A stretch of DNA of 20,882 nt from CAYFJO01 sp964343305 (GTDB lineage: Bacteria; Planctomycetota; Planctomycetia; Pirellulales; Pirellulaceae), in assembly GCA_964343305.1 (NCBI GenBank), contig CAYFJO010000177.1, forward strand, positions 1 through 20,882. The letters run 5' to 3'. Position numbers and translations under genes: made by a program. Shown piece by piece: positions 7,474 to 14,064 of the stretch; position 1 is the stretch's first letter, and each line of letters starts with the position of its first letter. A model generated the notes under the pieces. That model had not been told where the DNA came from, made no database searches, and was given only the letters and a program-made list of their open reading frames with translations.

Positions 7474-7721
7474 CGTTCAAAGTGGACGTTTCCTGGTTGC
7501 TTCGGTCGATCGGAAACGAAACCACGTTTGTGCAGAACATCGATCATCCCGCCGGGTTGCCGTTCGAGTTCACGATGTGCCCGCAGATACGCCAGATCGC
7601 TTTGGTAGCGGACACAAACCGCCGACACGATGCGTCCGCGATGTTCACGTGAAAGCAGCTCGGCCAGCATCGCGTTATGAGGTCCTTCGCCAGTGCCCGT
7701 CGCGAGAAACACGACGATGTC
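7464..7721 (-). pseudogene. Fragment of a ferredoxin-NADP reductase-like gene
   Basis: On the minus strand the frame reads PNDIVV then FLATGTGEGPHNAMLAEL, followed by HRGRIVSAVCVRYQSDLAYL. This is the NADP-binding loop (ATGTG) and the VRY...DLAY segment of ferredoxin-NADP reductases. Only about 60 residues match. A TGA stop lies just upstream of PND, and the sequence after HRELERQ loses resemblance and runs into the end of atpG. It is therefore a remnant truncated at both ends, not a functional enzyme. The family call is from motif recognition only. Confidence 0.6.
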
Positions 7722-7899
7722 GTTTGGTCATGCCAAGTCAGGTGGTTCCGTTCGTGCCGATTATGGCGTTTCGCGGGCATTGCATCCAACGAAACAGGCA
7801 CAAACTTTGCAGCTATTTTCCGAAGCGTGGTTGAACAATCATCAAAGCATCGCGAATGGCCGATACTCAGTGATTGAAGAGCAAAAAGGAGTTTCCACC
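7722..7899. other. Intergenic region carrying a sigma-54 type promoter
   Basis: This region separates the reductase remnant from the secreted-protein gene. Apart from the -24/-12 element at 7796-7811 and the AAAAAGGAG ribosome-binding site at 7883-7891, I see no gene or clear dyad here. Confidence 0.45.
7796..7811 (+). promoter_or_regulatory. Candidate sigma-54 promoter for secreted protein
   Basis: AGGCACAAACTTTGCA has GG (7797-7798) and GC (7809-7810) separated by 10 nt and differs from the TGGCACG-N4-TTGCA consensus at two positions. Transcription would begin near 7823, about 77 nt before the start codon. I could not find a convincing copy of the 36-bp enhancer dyad upstream. Confidence 0.5.
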
Positions 7900-8304
7900 A
7901 TGATCCATCGCACAGAGTTGCAAGTCTTTTATCCCCGGTTGACTGTGGTCCTCGTCTTGGTTGCTGTCTTTGCATCTGGTCCATCCATTTGGGCCAACGA
8001 TGTCCAGACAACAAAGAACACATCGATCGTGCAATCGATCACCGAAAGATTCTCAGATCAATTCACCCGGTTGAAACAAGCTTCGGCGTCCTTGGTCGAG
8101 CAGCCCTCGTTTCAGTGGTCGCGTTCGCATCACGTAGTCGGTCCGAGAAAGTTCATGAACTCAAAGCCAGGTAAGTTCGTGGTTTCTTTCAAAGTAGGCT
8201 GGCTGGGCGATTTCACGATTGAGGATGGTCCGATCGTTGGATTTTCGATCTCGATCTCGCGAGATCAAGCGGCTCAACCAAAGACCTTAAGTGACGAGCG
8301 ATAA
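7900..8304 (+). CDS. Hypothetical secreted protein
   Basis: This 134-residue protein is not a family I recognise. The start ATG 7900 has AAAAGGAG about 9 nt upstream. Residues 13-26 are hydrophobic and followed by SIWA-ND, consistent with a signal peptide cleaved near residue 32. The mature part begins with a helix-prone stretch (about 40-65) and ends with alternating hydrophobic strands (FVVSFKVGWLGDF, IVGFSISIS; about 92-122). A longer open frame extends upstream but lacks a ribosome-binding site. Its predicted sigma-54 promoter suggests co-regulation with the stress genes around it. Confidence 0.65.
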   Translation: MIHRTELQVFYPRLTVVLVLVAVFASGPSIWANDVQTTKNTSIVQSITERFSDQFTRLKQASASLVEQPSFQWSRSHHVVGPRKFMNSKPGKFVVSFKVGWLGDFTIEDGPIVGFSISISRDQAAQPKTLSDER

Positions 8305-8350
8305 GATTCGAGAATGCGACGCCGGATCCGTTTCTGACCTCGCCCAATGA

Positions 8351-8385
8351 GCGCCCGTTGTTGCTCCTCCGCGCGCGACGGGCGC
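8351..8385. terminator. GC-rich hairpin after the secreted-protein gene
   Basis: GCGCCCGT (8351-8358) pairs with ACGGGCGC (8378-8385) across a 19-nt loop, 46 nt after the stop codon. There is no downstream T-run, so termination would be inefficient or Rho-assisted. It could equally be a structural or regulatory dyad for the next gene. Confidence 0.35.
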
Positions 8386-8390
8386 GACAA

Positions 8391-8425
8391 TGTGCACGCC
8401 TCTCGTCAGGCATTCTTTTCGCAAT
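8391..8425. promoter_or_regulatory. Weak candidate enhancer site upstream of TPR gene
   Basis: TGTGC (8391-8395) and TTTCGCA lie almost at the spacing seen in the 36-bp dyads (one base shorter). The site ends about 48 bp upstream of the -24/-12 element. The central core is not conserved. A separate dyad AGCATCG-N7-CGATGCT occurs at 8434-8454 and could be an alternative binding site. Confidence 0.3.
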
Positions 8426-8433
8426 CCTTACAG

Positions 8434-8454
8434 AGCATCGGCATATGCGATGCT
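8434..8454. promoter_or_regulatory. 21-bp dyad directly upstream of sigma-54 element
   Basis: AGCATCG (8434-8440) and CGATGCT (8448-8454) form a perfect 7-bp inverted repeat with a 7-nt centre, 18 bp upstream of the -24 region. It could bind an operator protein or be chance symmetry; no other copy was found in the window. Confidence 0.3.
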
Positions 8455-8472
8455 TGCACTGCGTCCGGCCAA

Positions 8473-8488
8473 TGGCACGCGTTTTGCA
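8473..8488 (+). promoter_or_regulatory. Sigma-54 promoter, perfect consensus
   Basis: TGGCACGCGTTTTGCA matches every defined position of TGGCACG-N4-TTGCA. Transcription would start near 8500, 36 nt before the TPR gene start. This is the best sigma-54 element in the window and anchors the interpretation of the others. Confidence 0.8.
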
Positions 8489-8535
8489 AAACTATCAGAA
8501 GGTAATTCACCTCGCAAATTGAAAGGGGGTGTGGC

Positions 8536-9627
8536 ATGTTGGTCAAAGCTCAAAGCAATGTTGTGGTAAAGGAATTTTTGAATTGGACTCTGTTGATTGT
8601 GGTCGTTGCGATCTTGTCGTTGATGCTCAGCCGTGCGGCGAGCGGCGGACGGCCGGTTCCTGGCGACGTTCCACCCGGTACGCTCCCGCCGATGGGCGAA
8701 TTGGCGACGCCGATGGCACCGATGCCAGACGTGCCTCGCGAGATCGCTCCGCCGGCCGGGAACGAATTCGGTTTGATTGCGGACGCGTGGACCGTGCTGG
8801 AATTGCATCGTAGTCGCAACATGGAAGAAGCGATTGAGGGTTGGCAGCGGTTGACGTTGCCCCGCGACACGGCGGTGTGGCAAAGCGTTGGCTTGGCGGC
8901 GGCAAACCTACGAGTGGGTAACGTCGAGAAGGCGGCGGATGTCTTGAGCGACGGGCTACTTTTGGATCCGGACAACGCCGTCTTGCACTACTATCAAGGC
9001 CTTGTGTTGCTGACGATGTCCGTCGAAGCCGCGGATTGGTACGATGACGCCACGATGCCACACACCTGCTTGGTTTCACACTCGCCCGAACGAGCAAGTG
9101 TGCTGTATCGGCTCGGTGCCATCCACGAATTCGAACGAGTGGTCGAGTTAGCAAAGGACGTCAATCTGGAGCAGCCGCTCGTGCCGCCGGTTGTGTTCGC
9201 GGGCGTGCCGATGATCGAGCCGATTGGAACGGGCGTCGCGAACCCAATGTGGGTATCCCAACCCGGCGGCGATTACATTGAGCCGCTTTACCGGACGCCG
9301 ATGCCATTGGAGCCGCCGACGGTTTCGGATCTGTTGGCCGCGGTTGGTGCTGACGATTTCGAAGGCAAGGCGCACAACCTGCTGGCGCCGCTCTATCTTG
9401 GCCGTGGTTTGTTGCAGCAAGCCGAAGAGCACATGGACGCGGCGGTCGCGCTGGATATGAATGTGCTCGATGGCTACGGAAAGCTTGCCGATCGCTACGA
9501 GGCGCGCGGACAGTATGGCGATGCCTTCCGCGCGAATCTGAAAGCGATTGGCGGCGCCGACGGAATTGTGGGTCCGGCGCAAAAGGCATTCGACGCTTTC
9601 CGCAAGTCGCTCGACAAGTCGTGGTAG
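8536..9627 (+). CDS. Membrane-anchored TPR-repeat protein
   Basis: This 363-residue protein starts at ATG 8536 with AAAGGGGGT 5 nt upstream. One membrane helix (about 16-33) is followed by a proline-rich linker (about 38-75; VPGDVPPGTLPPMGE). Helical repeats of TPR type come next: about 80-165 (AIEGWQRLTL...AADVLSDGLLLDPDN) and a further set at about 290-350 (GRGLLQQAEEHMDAAVALD). The middle contains a less regular segment. TPR domains usually hold protein partners; none is known here. It is followed by a strong terminator and driven by a consensus sigma-54 element, so it is a monocistronic member of the predicted regulon. Confidence 0.8.
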   Translation: MLVKAQSNVVVKEFLNWTLLIVVVAILSLMLSRAASGGRPVPGDVPPGTLPPMGELATPMAPMPDVPREIAPPAGNEFGLIADAWTVLELHRSRNMEEAIEGWQRLTLPRDTAVWQSVGLAAANLRVGNVEKAADVLSDGLLLDPDNAVLHYYQGLVLLTMSVEAADWYDDATMPHTCLVSHSPERASVLYRLGAIHEFERVVELAKDVNLEQPLVPPVVFAGVPMIEPIGTGVANPMWVSQPGGDYIEPLYRTPMPLEPPTVSDLLAAVGADDFEGKAHNLLAPLYLGRGLLQQAEEHMDAAVALDMNVLDGYGKLADRYEARGQYGDAFRANLKAIGGADGIVGPAQKAFDAFRKSLDKSW

Positions 9628-9649
9628 GGCCAAGGCGGCGATGGCCTTT

Positions 9650-9681
9650 AAGACGCTGGCTCTTCGCCAGCGTCTTTCTTT
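9650..9681 (+). terminator. Rho-independent terminator of TPR gene
   Basis: AAGACGCTGGC (9650-9660) and GCCAGCGTCTT (9666-9676) form a perfect 11-bp stem with a TCTTC loop, followed by a T-rich run. It lies 23 nt after the TPR gene stop. Confidence 0.85.
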
Positions 9682-9713
9682 GCGCGCGATGTGTTCAAGC
9701 CACCGAACCACAT

Positions 9714-9749
9714 TGTGCGAAATTGGCTGAATGCGAGCGATTTCGCACA
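9714..9749. promoter_or_regulatory. Enhancer (UAS) dyad, best copy
   Basis: The perfect 10-bp arms TGTGCGAAAT (9714-9723) and ATTTCGCACA (9740-9749) are separated by 16 nt. The right half extends to GCGAGCGATTTCGCACA, which is repeated with one change at 16103-16119. It lies 75 bp upstream of the -24/-12 element at 9825, the usual location of an NtrC-family activator site. Confidence 0.65.
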
Positions 9750-9824
9750 CGTCGTCGCGTGAGATCGTGAGTGATTTTCATTGACAGTCGCTACCTTGTA
9801 CGTTGGAAGAGTGCATGAACGGTT

Positions 9825-9840
9825 TGGCACCCAAGTTGCA
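9825..9840 (+). promoter_or_regulatory. Sigma-54 promoter of usp-CBS unit
   Basis: TGGCACCCAAGTTGCA differs from the consensus at one position. It is nearly identical to the element at 16190-16205, including flanking bases. Transcription is predicted near 9852, giving a leader of about 140 nt. Confidence 0.7.
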
Positions 9841-9926
9841 CTTCTGTTCTTCAGAAAGAATGAGACGAAAAGCGGTTTCAAAACCCACCGTAGCGCAGGT
9901 TGCCAGCCTGTCTTGCTGGTGTTTTG

Positions 9927-9943
9927 ACAGCCAAGTTGGCTGT
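9927..9943. repeat. 17-nt palindrome in the usp leader
   Basis: ACAGCCAA and TTGGCTGT flank a single G. The surrounding bases (GGTTGCCAGCCTGTC) resemble short interspersed repeats with the theme GTTGCCAGCCTG. It would form a hairpin in the leader RNA of the downstream usp gene. Confidence 0.45.
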
Positions 9944-9992
9944 GCTGCGACATTTTGAAATGGCTTTAAGCCTTTCAGCAAGGAGACGTATC

Positions 9993-10436
9993 ATGCAAGT
10001 GAAAACAATTCTCTACCCGACTGATTTTTCTGAGTACAGCGAAGCTGCGTTGCAACACGCTTCGTCTCTCGCACGTGACACCGGCGCGATGCTGATGATC
10101 GTTCATGTCAAGGAACCGCCCGATACTTTCGTCGACACAGGATTCGCGGGTTATCCCGTCGACGTACAGGAATCGGAGTTACTGAGCGAATTGAATCTCG
10201 TGAAGCCGAGCGACCCCAATATTGGCTATTCCCAAAAGCTGTTGACGGGCGATCCGGCAAAGGAGATTGTTCGCTGTGCTAAGGAAGAAGGCGTGGACAT
10301 GATCGTCATGGGTACGCATGGCCGGCGCGGCTTGAAGAGGATGCTGATGGGAAGCGTCGCGGAAGCAATAGTTCGCAATGCATCTTGTCCGGTGCTGACG
10401 ATTAAGCAGCCCAGTACGGAAACGGCGGACACTTAG
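9993..10436 (+). CDS. Universal stress protein (ATP-binding UspA type)
   Basis: This single-domain Usp has 147 residues from ATG 9993, with AAGGAG 7 nt upstream. The N-terminal strand ILYPTDFSEYSE (6-17) and the ATP-binding motif GTHG-x9-GS near residues 104-118 are both intact, so it should bind ATP. Family members bind ATP or AMP and protect cells or regulate partners during energy limitation, hypoxia or growth arrest. A CBS-pair gene follows after 35 nt, probably in the same transcript. Expression is predicted from the sigma-54 element at 9825. Confidence 0.92.
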   Translation: MQVKTILYPTDFSEYSEAALQHASSLARDTGAMLMIVHVKEPPDTFVDTGFAGYPVDVQESELLSELNLVKPSDPNIGYSQKLLTGDPAKEIVRCAKEEGVDMIVMGTHGRRGLKRMLMGSVAEAIVRNASCPVLTIKQPSTETADT

Positions 10437-10471
10437 CGATGCCGGATGGAAGGATGGAATGGTGTTGATCC

Positions 10472-11008
10472 ATGCATGACGCAACACAGCGGTTGAAAAC
10501 ACTGCAGGTCGCGGATGTCATGAACAAAGAACTGGTTCAGGTGTCCGTGAATCAATCGATGACCGAGGCCGCGGACATCTTGTCGCGGCACAACATTTCG
10601 ACGGCACCGGTGATAGACGAACAGGGCCGTTGCGTGGGGATCCTCAGCGCAACGGATTTCCTGCGGCGACAAAGTAACTTGGGTCACTCCCACGAACAGT
10701 CACTTACCAGCGCAACTCATCAGCTTGTCGATTCACCCGGCGAGCAACCACTTCACATTTCTCCTGTCGCCGAAGACATGGTCAACTCTCACATGACCCG
10801 CGCTGTCCAGTCGGTGGGGCCTGACGTCTCGCTGTTGAAGGCCGCTCACATCATGAATGCCGAGCATATTCATCGACTCCCTGTGTTGGACGCCGACGGT
10901 CGCGCGGTCGGAATCGTCAGCACGATGGATATCGTTTCGTCCTTGGTATGTGCCGTCGACGAAGGAGAAACCACGTTTGCGCGTCAAATGCAAGACGGCG
11001 ATTTTTGA
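10472..11008 (+). CDS. CBS-pair domain protein with inserted linker
   Basis: This 178-residue protein consists of two CBS motifs, about 13-70 (VADVMNKELVQVSVNQSM...GRCVGILSATDFL) and 105-165 (VNSHMTRAVQSV...GRAVGIVSTMDIV), joined by an unusually long linker of about 35 residues. CBS pairs bind adenosine nucleotides and report energy charge. No effector domain is attached. It is a paralogue of the 178-residue protein at 14065, with the same layout. Start ATG 10472 lacks a strong ribosome-binding site, so it may rely on coupling with the usp gene 35 nt upstream. Confidence 0.88.
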   Translation: MHDATQRLKTLQVADVMNKELVQVSVNQSMTEAADILSRHNISTAPVIDEQGRCVGILSATDFLRRQSNLGHSHEQSLTSATHQLVDSPGEQPLHISPVAEDMVNSHMTRAVQSVGPDVSLLKAAHIMNAEHIHRLPVLDADGRAVGIVSTMDIVSSLVCAVDEGETTFARQMQDGDF

Positions 11009-11074
11009 AACGGTTGACCTCGACTCGTTGCTGCCGGTCGGCATGGCCGGTGTTAAGCCTATCGAACCACGATG

Positions 11075-11518
11075 TCAATCGGCCGCCGCGATGTCCTCGT
11101 TAAAAGCGTCTTGCAACAGTTCGTTCTCTTTGCTTTCGTGGTGCATCAAATCCTTGCTGAATTGATGAAAGGACTTGTCCATCTGACTCCACCAGTCCGC
11201 GGAGTCGTCGCCGTCTTGGGCGGTCTCCTTGAGTTTGCGGATCGCGGTTCGCAACCCAGCGTGCTCCGCGCGAATCTCATCGGATCGTTCCGTCAGGCGC
11301 GGTGCTTGCTCGCTGACTTCGTCGAAGAATCCGCCGTCTTCTTCGTTGAGGAAGTGATGTTCTAATTGGTCGCAAAGCGAGGCAAGCGACTCTGCAACTT
11401 TGTCGACCGGGTCGTTGCGACCGGTCAACATACGATGCACCAGTCCAAGTTTCACGCGAAGTTCGTCATGCTCGCGGCGAATCTCTTCGTAGATCGCATG
11501 ATCGGATTCTTCGTTCAT
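11075..11518 (-). CDS. Hemerythrin-like HHE cation-binding protein
   Basis: This 147-residue four-helix protein starts at ATG 11518, preceded by AGGAG about 7 nt away. The di-iron ligand pattern is visible: H17 in REHDEL, H55-x3-E59, H86 in AEHAGL, and H127-x3-E131. Members bind oxygen, nitric oxide or act in iron and oxygen sensing. It is single-domain with no signal peptide, so it is cytoplasmic. It is transcribed away from the CBS gene at 11824; a sigma-54 type element (11606-11621, minus) lies 88 nt upstream. It converges with the CBS gene ending at 11008. Confidence 0.88.
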   Translation of the reverse strand: MNEESDHAIYEEIRREHDELRVKLGLVHRMLTGRNDPVDKVAESLASLCDQLEHHFLNEEDGGFFDEVSEQAPRLTERSDEIRAEHAGLRTAIRKLKETAQDGDDSADWWSQMDKSFHQFSKDLMHHESKENELLQDAFNEDIAAAD

Positions 11519-11605
11519 CACGTCGCTCCTGTGGGGAATTCCGTCGTGGTGTTGCTGAGCAGTGAGCAACCAATTCACTGTCGTTTCCACCATCACCCAA
11601 TTCGC

Positions 11606-11621
11606 AGCAAAAGATATGCCG
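11606..11621 (-). promoter_or_regulatory. Candidate sigma-54 promoter of hemerythrin
   Basis: On the minus strand CGGCATATCTTTTGCT keeps GG-N10-GC and the TTGCT box, with three mismatches to the consensus. Transcription would begin near 11594. Confidence 0.45.
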
Positions 11622-11658
11622 ACTTGCATTCATGGACGAGCGTGGTAGTGGTTGGGGG

Positions 11659-11701
11659 AATTGTGCGCGCGGAATCGCTCGCACGGCGCGCGGAATTGAG
11701 A
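11659..11701. promoter_or_regulatory. Candidate shared enhancer between divergent genes
   Basis: The arms AATTGTGCGCGC (11659-11670) and GCGCGCGGAATT (11686-11697) pair at 10 of 12 positions. Inside, GGAATCGCTCGCA matches the reverse complement of the conserved half-site (GCGAGCGATTT) at 9735-9743. Only one half is well conserved. It lies about 45-55 bp from each flanking -24/-12 element. Confidence 0.4.
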
Positions 11702-11755
11702 CGTCGAACGATCCGTCTGGCACTCCCACTTGCAACCACACTTTGGCCATGAGAT

Positions 11756-11771
11756 CGGCATCAAAGTTGCT
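11756..11771 (+). promoter_or_regulatory. Candidate sigma-54 promoter of CBS-ADH unit
   Basis: CGGCATCAAAGTTGCT has GG-N10-GC and TTGCT with three mismatches to the consensus. Transcription near 11783 would give a 41-nt leader, similar to other genes of the set. Confidence 0.45.
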
Positions 11772-11823
11772 TGTTCTTACCGCCACCAGGCTGAACCCAT
11801 TTCGAAAGCAAGGGAGACCTGAC

Positions 11824-12267
11824 ATGTCTATCCGTAACGTTTGTGTCCGGGCCGTTGACGTCGCCAAGCCTGACGAGTCCGCGTGGCAAGCTGCCGAACG
11901 CATGCATCAGCGCAGTGTCGGAACACTGGTCGTTGTGAATGACGATCAGCGACCCGTTGGCATCGTCACCGATCGTGACCTGGTCGAACGAGTGATTTCA
12001 CCGAACCGGGACGCGAGTTCGACGAGCATCAGCGACGTGATGACCACCGATCCGAGAACCGTCACCGAAGACGACTCGATTGAGTCTGCGTTGTTGATCA
12101 TGTCCGCGGATGAATGCCGGCGATTGATTGTCATCGACGACGACGGCCGACTGGGCGGCTTGGTGAGCATGGACGACATCCTCAAAAAGATCATTGAAGA
12201 GATGGTGCTCATTGACCGATTACTCGAGCGCCAAACACCGCAAGCGGTTGCGGAACTAAACAGGTGA
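11824..12267 (+). CDS. CBS-pair domain protein
   Basis: This compact 147-residue CBS pair starts at ATG 11824 with AGGGAG 7 nt upstream. CBS motif 1 spans about 8-62 (VDVAKPDESAWQAAE...RPVGIVTDRDLVERV) and motif 2 about 68-125 (ISDVMTTDPRTVTEDDS...GLVSMDDIL). The TDRDL signature after GIV is typical of nucleotide-binding CBS pairs. A charged C-terminal helix follows. The gene overlaps or abuts the alcohol dehydrogenase gene, so the two are likely co-translated, suggesting that this CBS protein may sense energy state for that enzyme; this link is inference. Confidence 0.9.
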   Translation: MSIRNVCVRAVDVAKPDESAWQAAERMHQRSVGTLVVVNDDQRPVGIVTDRDLVERVISPNRDASSTSISDVMTTDPRTVTEDDSIESALLIMSADECRRLIVIDDDGRLGGLVSMDDILKKIIEEMVLIDRLLERQTPQAVAELNR

Positions 12268-12281
12268 CAGAGTTGAGAGCG

Positions 12282-13292
12282 ATGAAAGCAATGGTCCTGA
12301 CAAAGATCGTTTCGCTCGACGAAGTGGACTCGCCGTTGGAATTGGCCGATCTGCCGAAGCCTCGACCTCGTGCCGGCGAGGTTCTCGTTCGAGTTTCTGC
12401 GTGTGGCGTGTGTCACACCGAATTGGACGAGATCGAAGGCCGGACAGCTCCCCCAAGGATGCCCGTGGTCCTGGGACACGAGGTTGTGGGGCGAGTCGAA
12501 GAGACCGGCAGTGGTGTTTCCAAGCTGCGGGAAGGCGATCGCGTGGGAGTCGGCTGGATCCATTCGTCATGCGGCACGCGGGACGAAAACTTGAGTTCGA
12601 GCTTCCGGGCAACTGGGCGCGACGCGAACGGCGGATATGCCGAGTTGATGACCGTCCCGGAAAACTATGCGTACGTCATTCCCGAAGTCTATTCCGATGC
12701 TCACGCGGCCCCGCTTCTTTGTGCGGGTGCGATCGGCTATCGAGCGCTGAAACTGACGTGTGTCAAAAACGGTGAGCCTCTGGGCCTCACTGGATTTGGC
12801 GGATCAGCCCACCTGGTCCTCCAGTTGGTGCAGCATCTGTTTCCTGATTCGAAGGTTTTTGTTTTCGCGCGAGATGAATCATCGCGAAAGTTTGCGCTCG
12901 AATTGGGAGCCTATTGGGCGAGCGATACCAACGATCGTAGTCCCGAGCCATTGCAAGCGATCATCGACACGACGCCGGCCTGGCAGCCGGTTGTCGAAGC
13001 GATGGCGAATCTCCGGCCTGGCGGACGGCTGGTCGTGAATGCGATTCGAAAAGAGGATCGCGACAAGGATTATTTACAGAACATCAACTACCACGACCAC
13101 CTGTGGATGGAAAAAGAGATCAAGTCGGTCGCCAACATCTCGCAGTTCGACATTCGCGAGTTTCTGCCGATCGCGGCGGAGATCCCGATTCAGCCAGAGA
13201 TTCAAACGTACCCGCTGGAAGAGGCGAATCGCGCATTGTTGGAATTGAAGCACCAAAGCGTCCAAGGAGCAAAGGTGCTCTTGGTCGAGTAG
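12282..13292 (+). CDS. Zinc-dependent alcohol dehydrogenase, lacking structural zinc site
   Basis: This medium-chain dehydrogenase has 336 residues from ATG 12282 (MKAMVL, the usual family start). A GTG at 12264 overlapping the CBS stop is the alternative. Catalytic zinc ligands are present: C41 in CGVCH, H66-E67 in GHEVVG, and C147 in LLCAG. The nucleotide-binding loop is GLTGFGGSAH (168-177). The lobe that normally holds four structural-zinc cysteines is shortened and retains only C97 (SSCGTRDENLSSSF). The substrate cannot be read from sequence; alcohol/aldehyde interconversion with NAD(P) is the family reaction. It ends within a convergent hairpin shared with the usp gene. Confidence 0.88.
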   Translation: MKAMVLTKIVSLDEVDSPLELADLPKPRPRAGEVLVRVSACGVCHTELDEIEGRTAPPRMPVVLGHEVVGRVEETGSGVSKLREGDRVGVGWIHSSCGTRDENLSSSFRATGRDANGGYAELMTVPENYAYVIPEVYSDAHAAPLLCAGAIGYRALKLTCVKNGEPLGLTGFGGSAHLVLQLVQHLFPDSKVFVFARDESSRKFALELGAYWASDTNDRSPEPLQAIIDTTPAWQPVVEAMANLRPGGRLVVNAIRKEDRDKDYLQNINYHDHLWMEKEIKSVANISQFDIREFLPIAAEIPIQPEIQTYPLEEANRALLELKHQSVQGAKVLLVE

Positions 13293-13326
13293 TGCTTTGT
13301 CAAAGTAGAAAGTTGACAGAGCACTA
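13290..13326. terminator. Bidirectional terminator built on two stop codons
   Basis: TAGTGCTTTGTCAA (13290-13303) pairs with TTGACAGAGCACTA (13313-13326) through 14 bp with one G-U pair and a 9-nt loop. The first TAG is the stop codon of the dehydrogenase, and the last CTA is the stop codon (TAG) of the convergent usp gene. Confidence 0.75.
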
Positions 13327-13800
13327 GCTCGACGAGGCTTTCGACGTGACGGATTCGTCCTCGGCGGTTGCAGGCTCATGGTGTTTTACGGTCAGCACCG
13401 GACAAGGCGCTTTCCGCAGCACACCCTCAGCCACGCTGCCCATCAACACTCGCATCACGCCGGTTCGTCCGTGAGTTCCGATCACAATCAAGTCAATGCT
13501 CTCACGAGCCGCAAGGTCGACGATCCCTTGGATGGCGGCACCGGTCACAAGCCAATGGTGGCATTCAATGCTACGATCCTCGGGACGGATTCTTTCCAGC
13601 GCGTTTTTCAGATTATCGAGATCTGCGTAGGGAGCCAGGTCGCCGTATCGCGCGTCGGCCTCGTAAATGTGAAACGGTTCCTTAACGTGGACGATGTGCA
13701 ACATCGCATTTGATTCACGTGCCAGGGATTCCGCGAACTCCAGCGCCGAGTCGCTGAATTTCGAAAAGTCGATTGGCACGAGGATTTTTTTGAGGTCCAT
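13324..13800 (-). CDS. Universal stress protein (ATP-binding UspA type)
   Basis: This single-domain Usp has 158 residues from ATG 13800, with GGGAG 7 nt upstream. Longer in-frame starts upstream lack homology. The N-terminal strand ILVPIDFSKFSD (6-17) and the ATP-binding motif GTHG-x9-GS (about 108-122) are intact. The tail after about 145 is polar and disordered-looking. It resembles the Usp at 9993 (HVKEP, GSVAE, CPVLT segments shared), consistent with duplication. It is transcribed divergently from the CBS gene at 14065. Confidence 0.92.
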   Translation of the reverse strand: MDLKKILVPIDFSKFSDSALEFAESLARESNAMLHIVHVKEPFHIYEADARYGDLAPYADLDNLKNALERIRPEDRSIECHHWLVTGAAIQGIVDLAARESIDLIVIGTHGRTGVMRVLMGSVAEGVLRKAPCPVLTVKHHEPATAEDESVTSKASSS

Positions 13801-13875
13801 GCCTTCGCTCCCTATACGACGAGGTGACATCACAATTGTTTCCCGCGAACGACTTGTTCGCCACCATGCATCGGG

Positions 13876-13891
13876 TGCAAACCGTGCGCCG
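13876..13891 (-). promoter_or_regulatory. Candidate sigma-54 promoter of usp
   Basis: On the minus strand CGGCGCACGGTTTGCA keeps GG-N10-GC and TTGCA with three mismatches to the consensus. The leader would be about 64 nt. Confidence 0.45.
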
Positions 13892-13941
13892 ATGCGTGGT
13901 TGAAAGTTCACCGACTGAATTGGACGCCTAACAAGAATGCT

Positions 13942-13977
13942 TGCTCGCGCCTGCACACGGATGGGCGATTACGCGCG
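13942..13977. promoter_or_regulatory. Degenerate enhancer dyad between usp and CBS genes
   Basis: The 36-bp site TGCTCG...CGCGCG retains the spacing of the 9714 dyad and a GGGCGATTACGC right half (against GAGCGATTTCGC). It sits 50 bp from the minus-strand -24/-12 element and 30 bp from the plus-strand one. The match is moderate. Confidence 0.35.
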
Positions 13978-14007
13978 CTCAAGGCATCGATCGTTAGCGT
14001 GACGTTT

Positions 14008-14023
14008 TGGACCCGGATCTGCA
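14008..14023 (+). promoter_or_regulatory. Weak sigma-54 type element before CBS gene
   Basis: TGGACCCGGATCTGCA has GG-N10-GC but four mismatches to the consensus. Its position, 42 nt upstream of the start codon and facing outward from the divergent usp element, is the main support. Confidence 0.3.
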
Positions 14024-14064
14024 CTGCAACACGTCACCACATTTCTTAGACGAGGAGACGAAAA

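Larger units (their letters stand above)
9628..9992. other. 365-nt control region of usp-CBS unit
   Basis: There is no gene here. It contains, in order, a Rho-independent terminator (9650-9681), the best 36-bp enhancer dyad (9714-9749), a sigma-54 element (9825-9840), and a long predicted leader of about 140 nt. The leader contains short palindromes, including ACAGCCAA-g-TTGGCTGT at 9927-9943, and AAGGAG at 9980-9985. Confidence 0.6.
11519..11823. other. Divergent control region, hemerythrin / CBS-ADH
   Basis: This 305-nt region has no gene. It carries outward-facing sigma-54 type elements at 11606-11621 (minus) and 11756-11771 (plus) with a GC-rich dyad between them (11659-11701). Confidence 0.55.

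Noticed and set aside
7767..7783. TGGCGTTTCGCGGGCATTGC as a sigma-54 promoter
   Set aside because: GG and GC are 15 nt apart, and the properly spaced element at 7796 lies just downstream.
7544..8023. 159-residue minus-strand open frame
   Set aside because: It is out of frame with the reductase relic, overlaps the secreted-protein gene and shows no domain.
11718..11734. TGGCACTCCCACTTGCA upstream of the CBS gene as the sigma-54 promoter
   Set aside because: The GG-to-GC spacing is 11 nt, not 10; sigma-54 spacing is strict. The element at 11756-11771 has correct spacing and a better distance to the gene.
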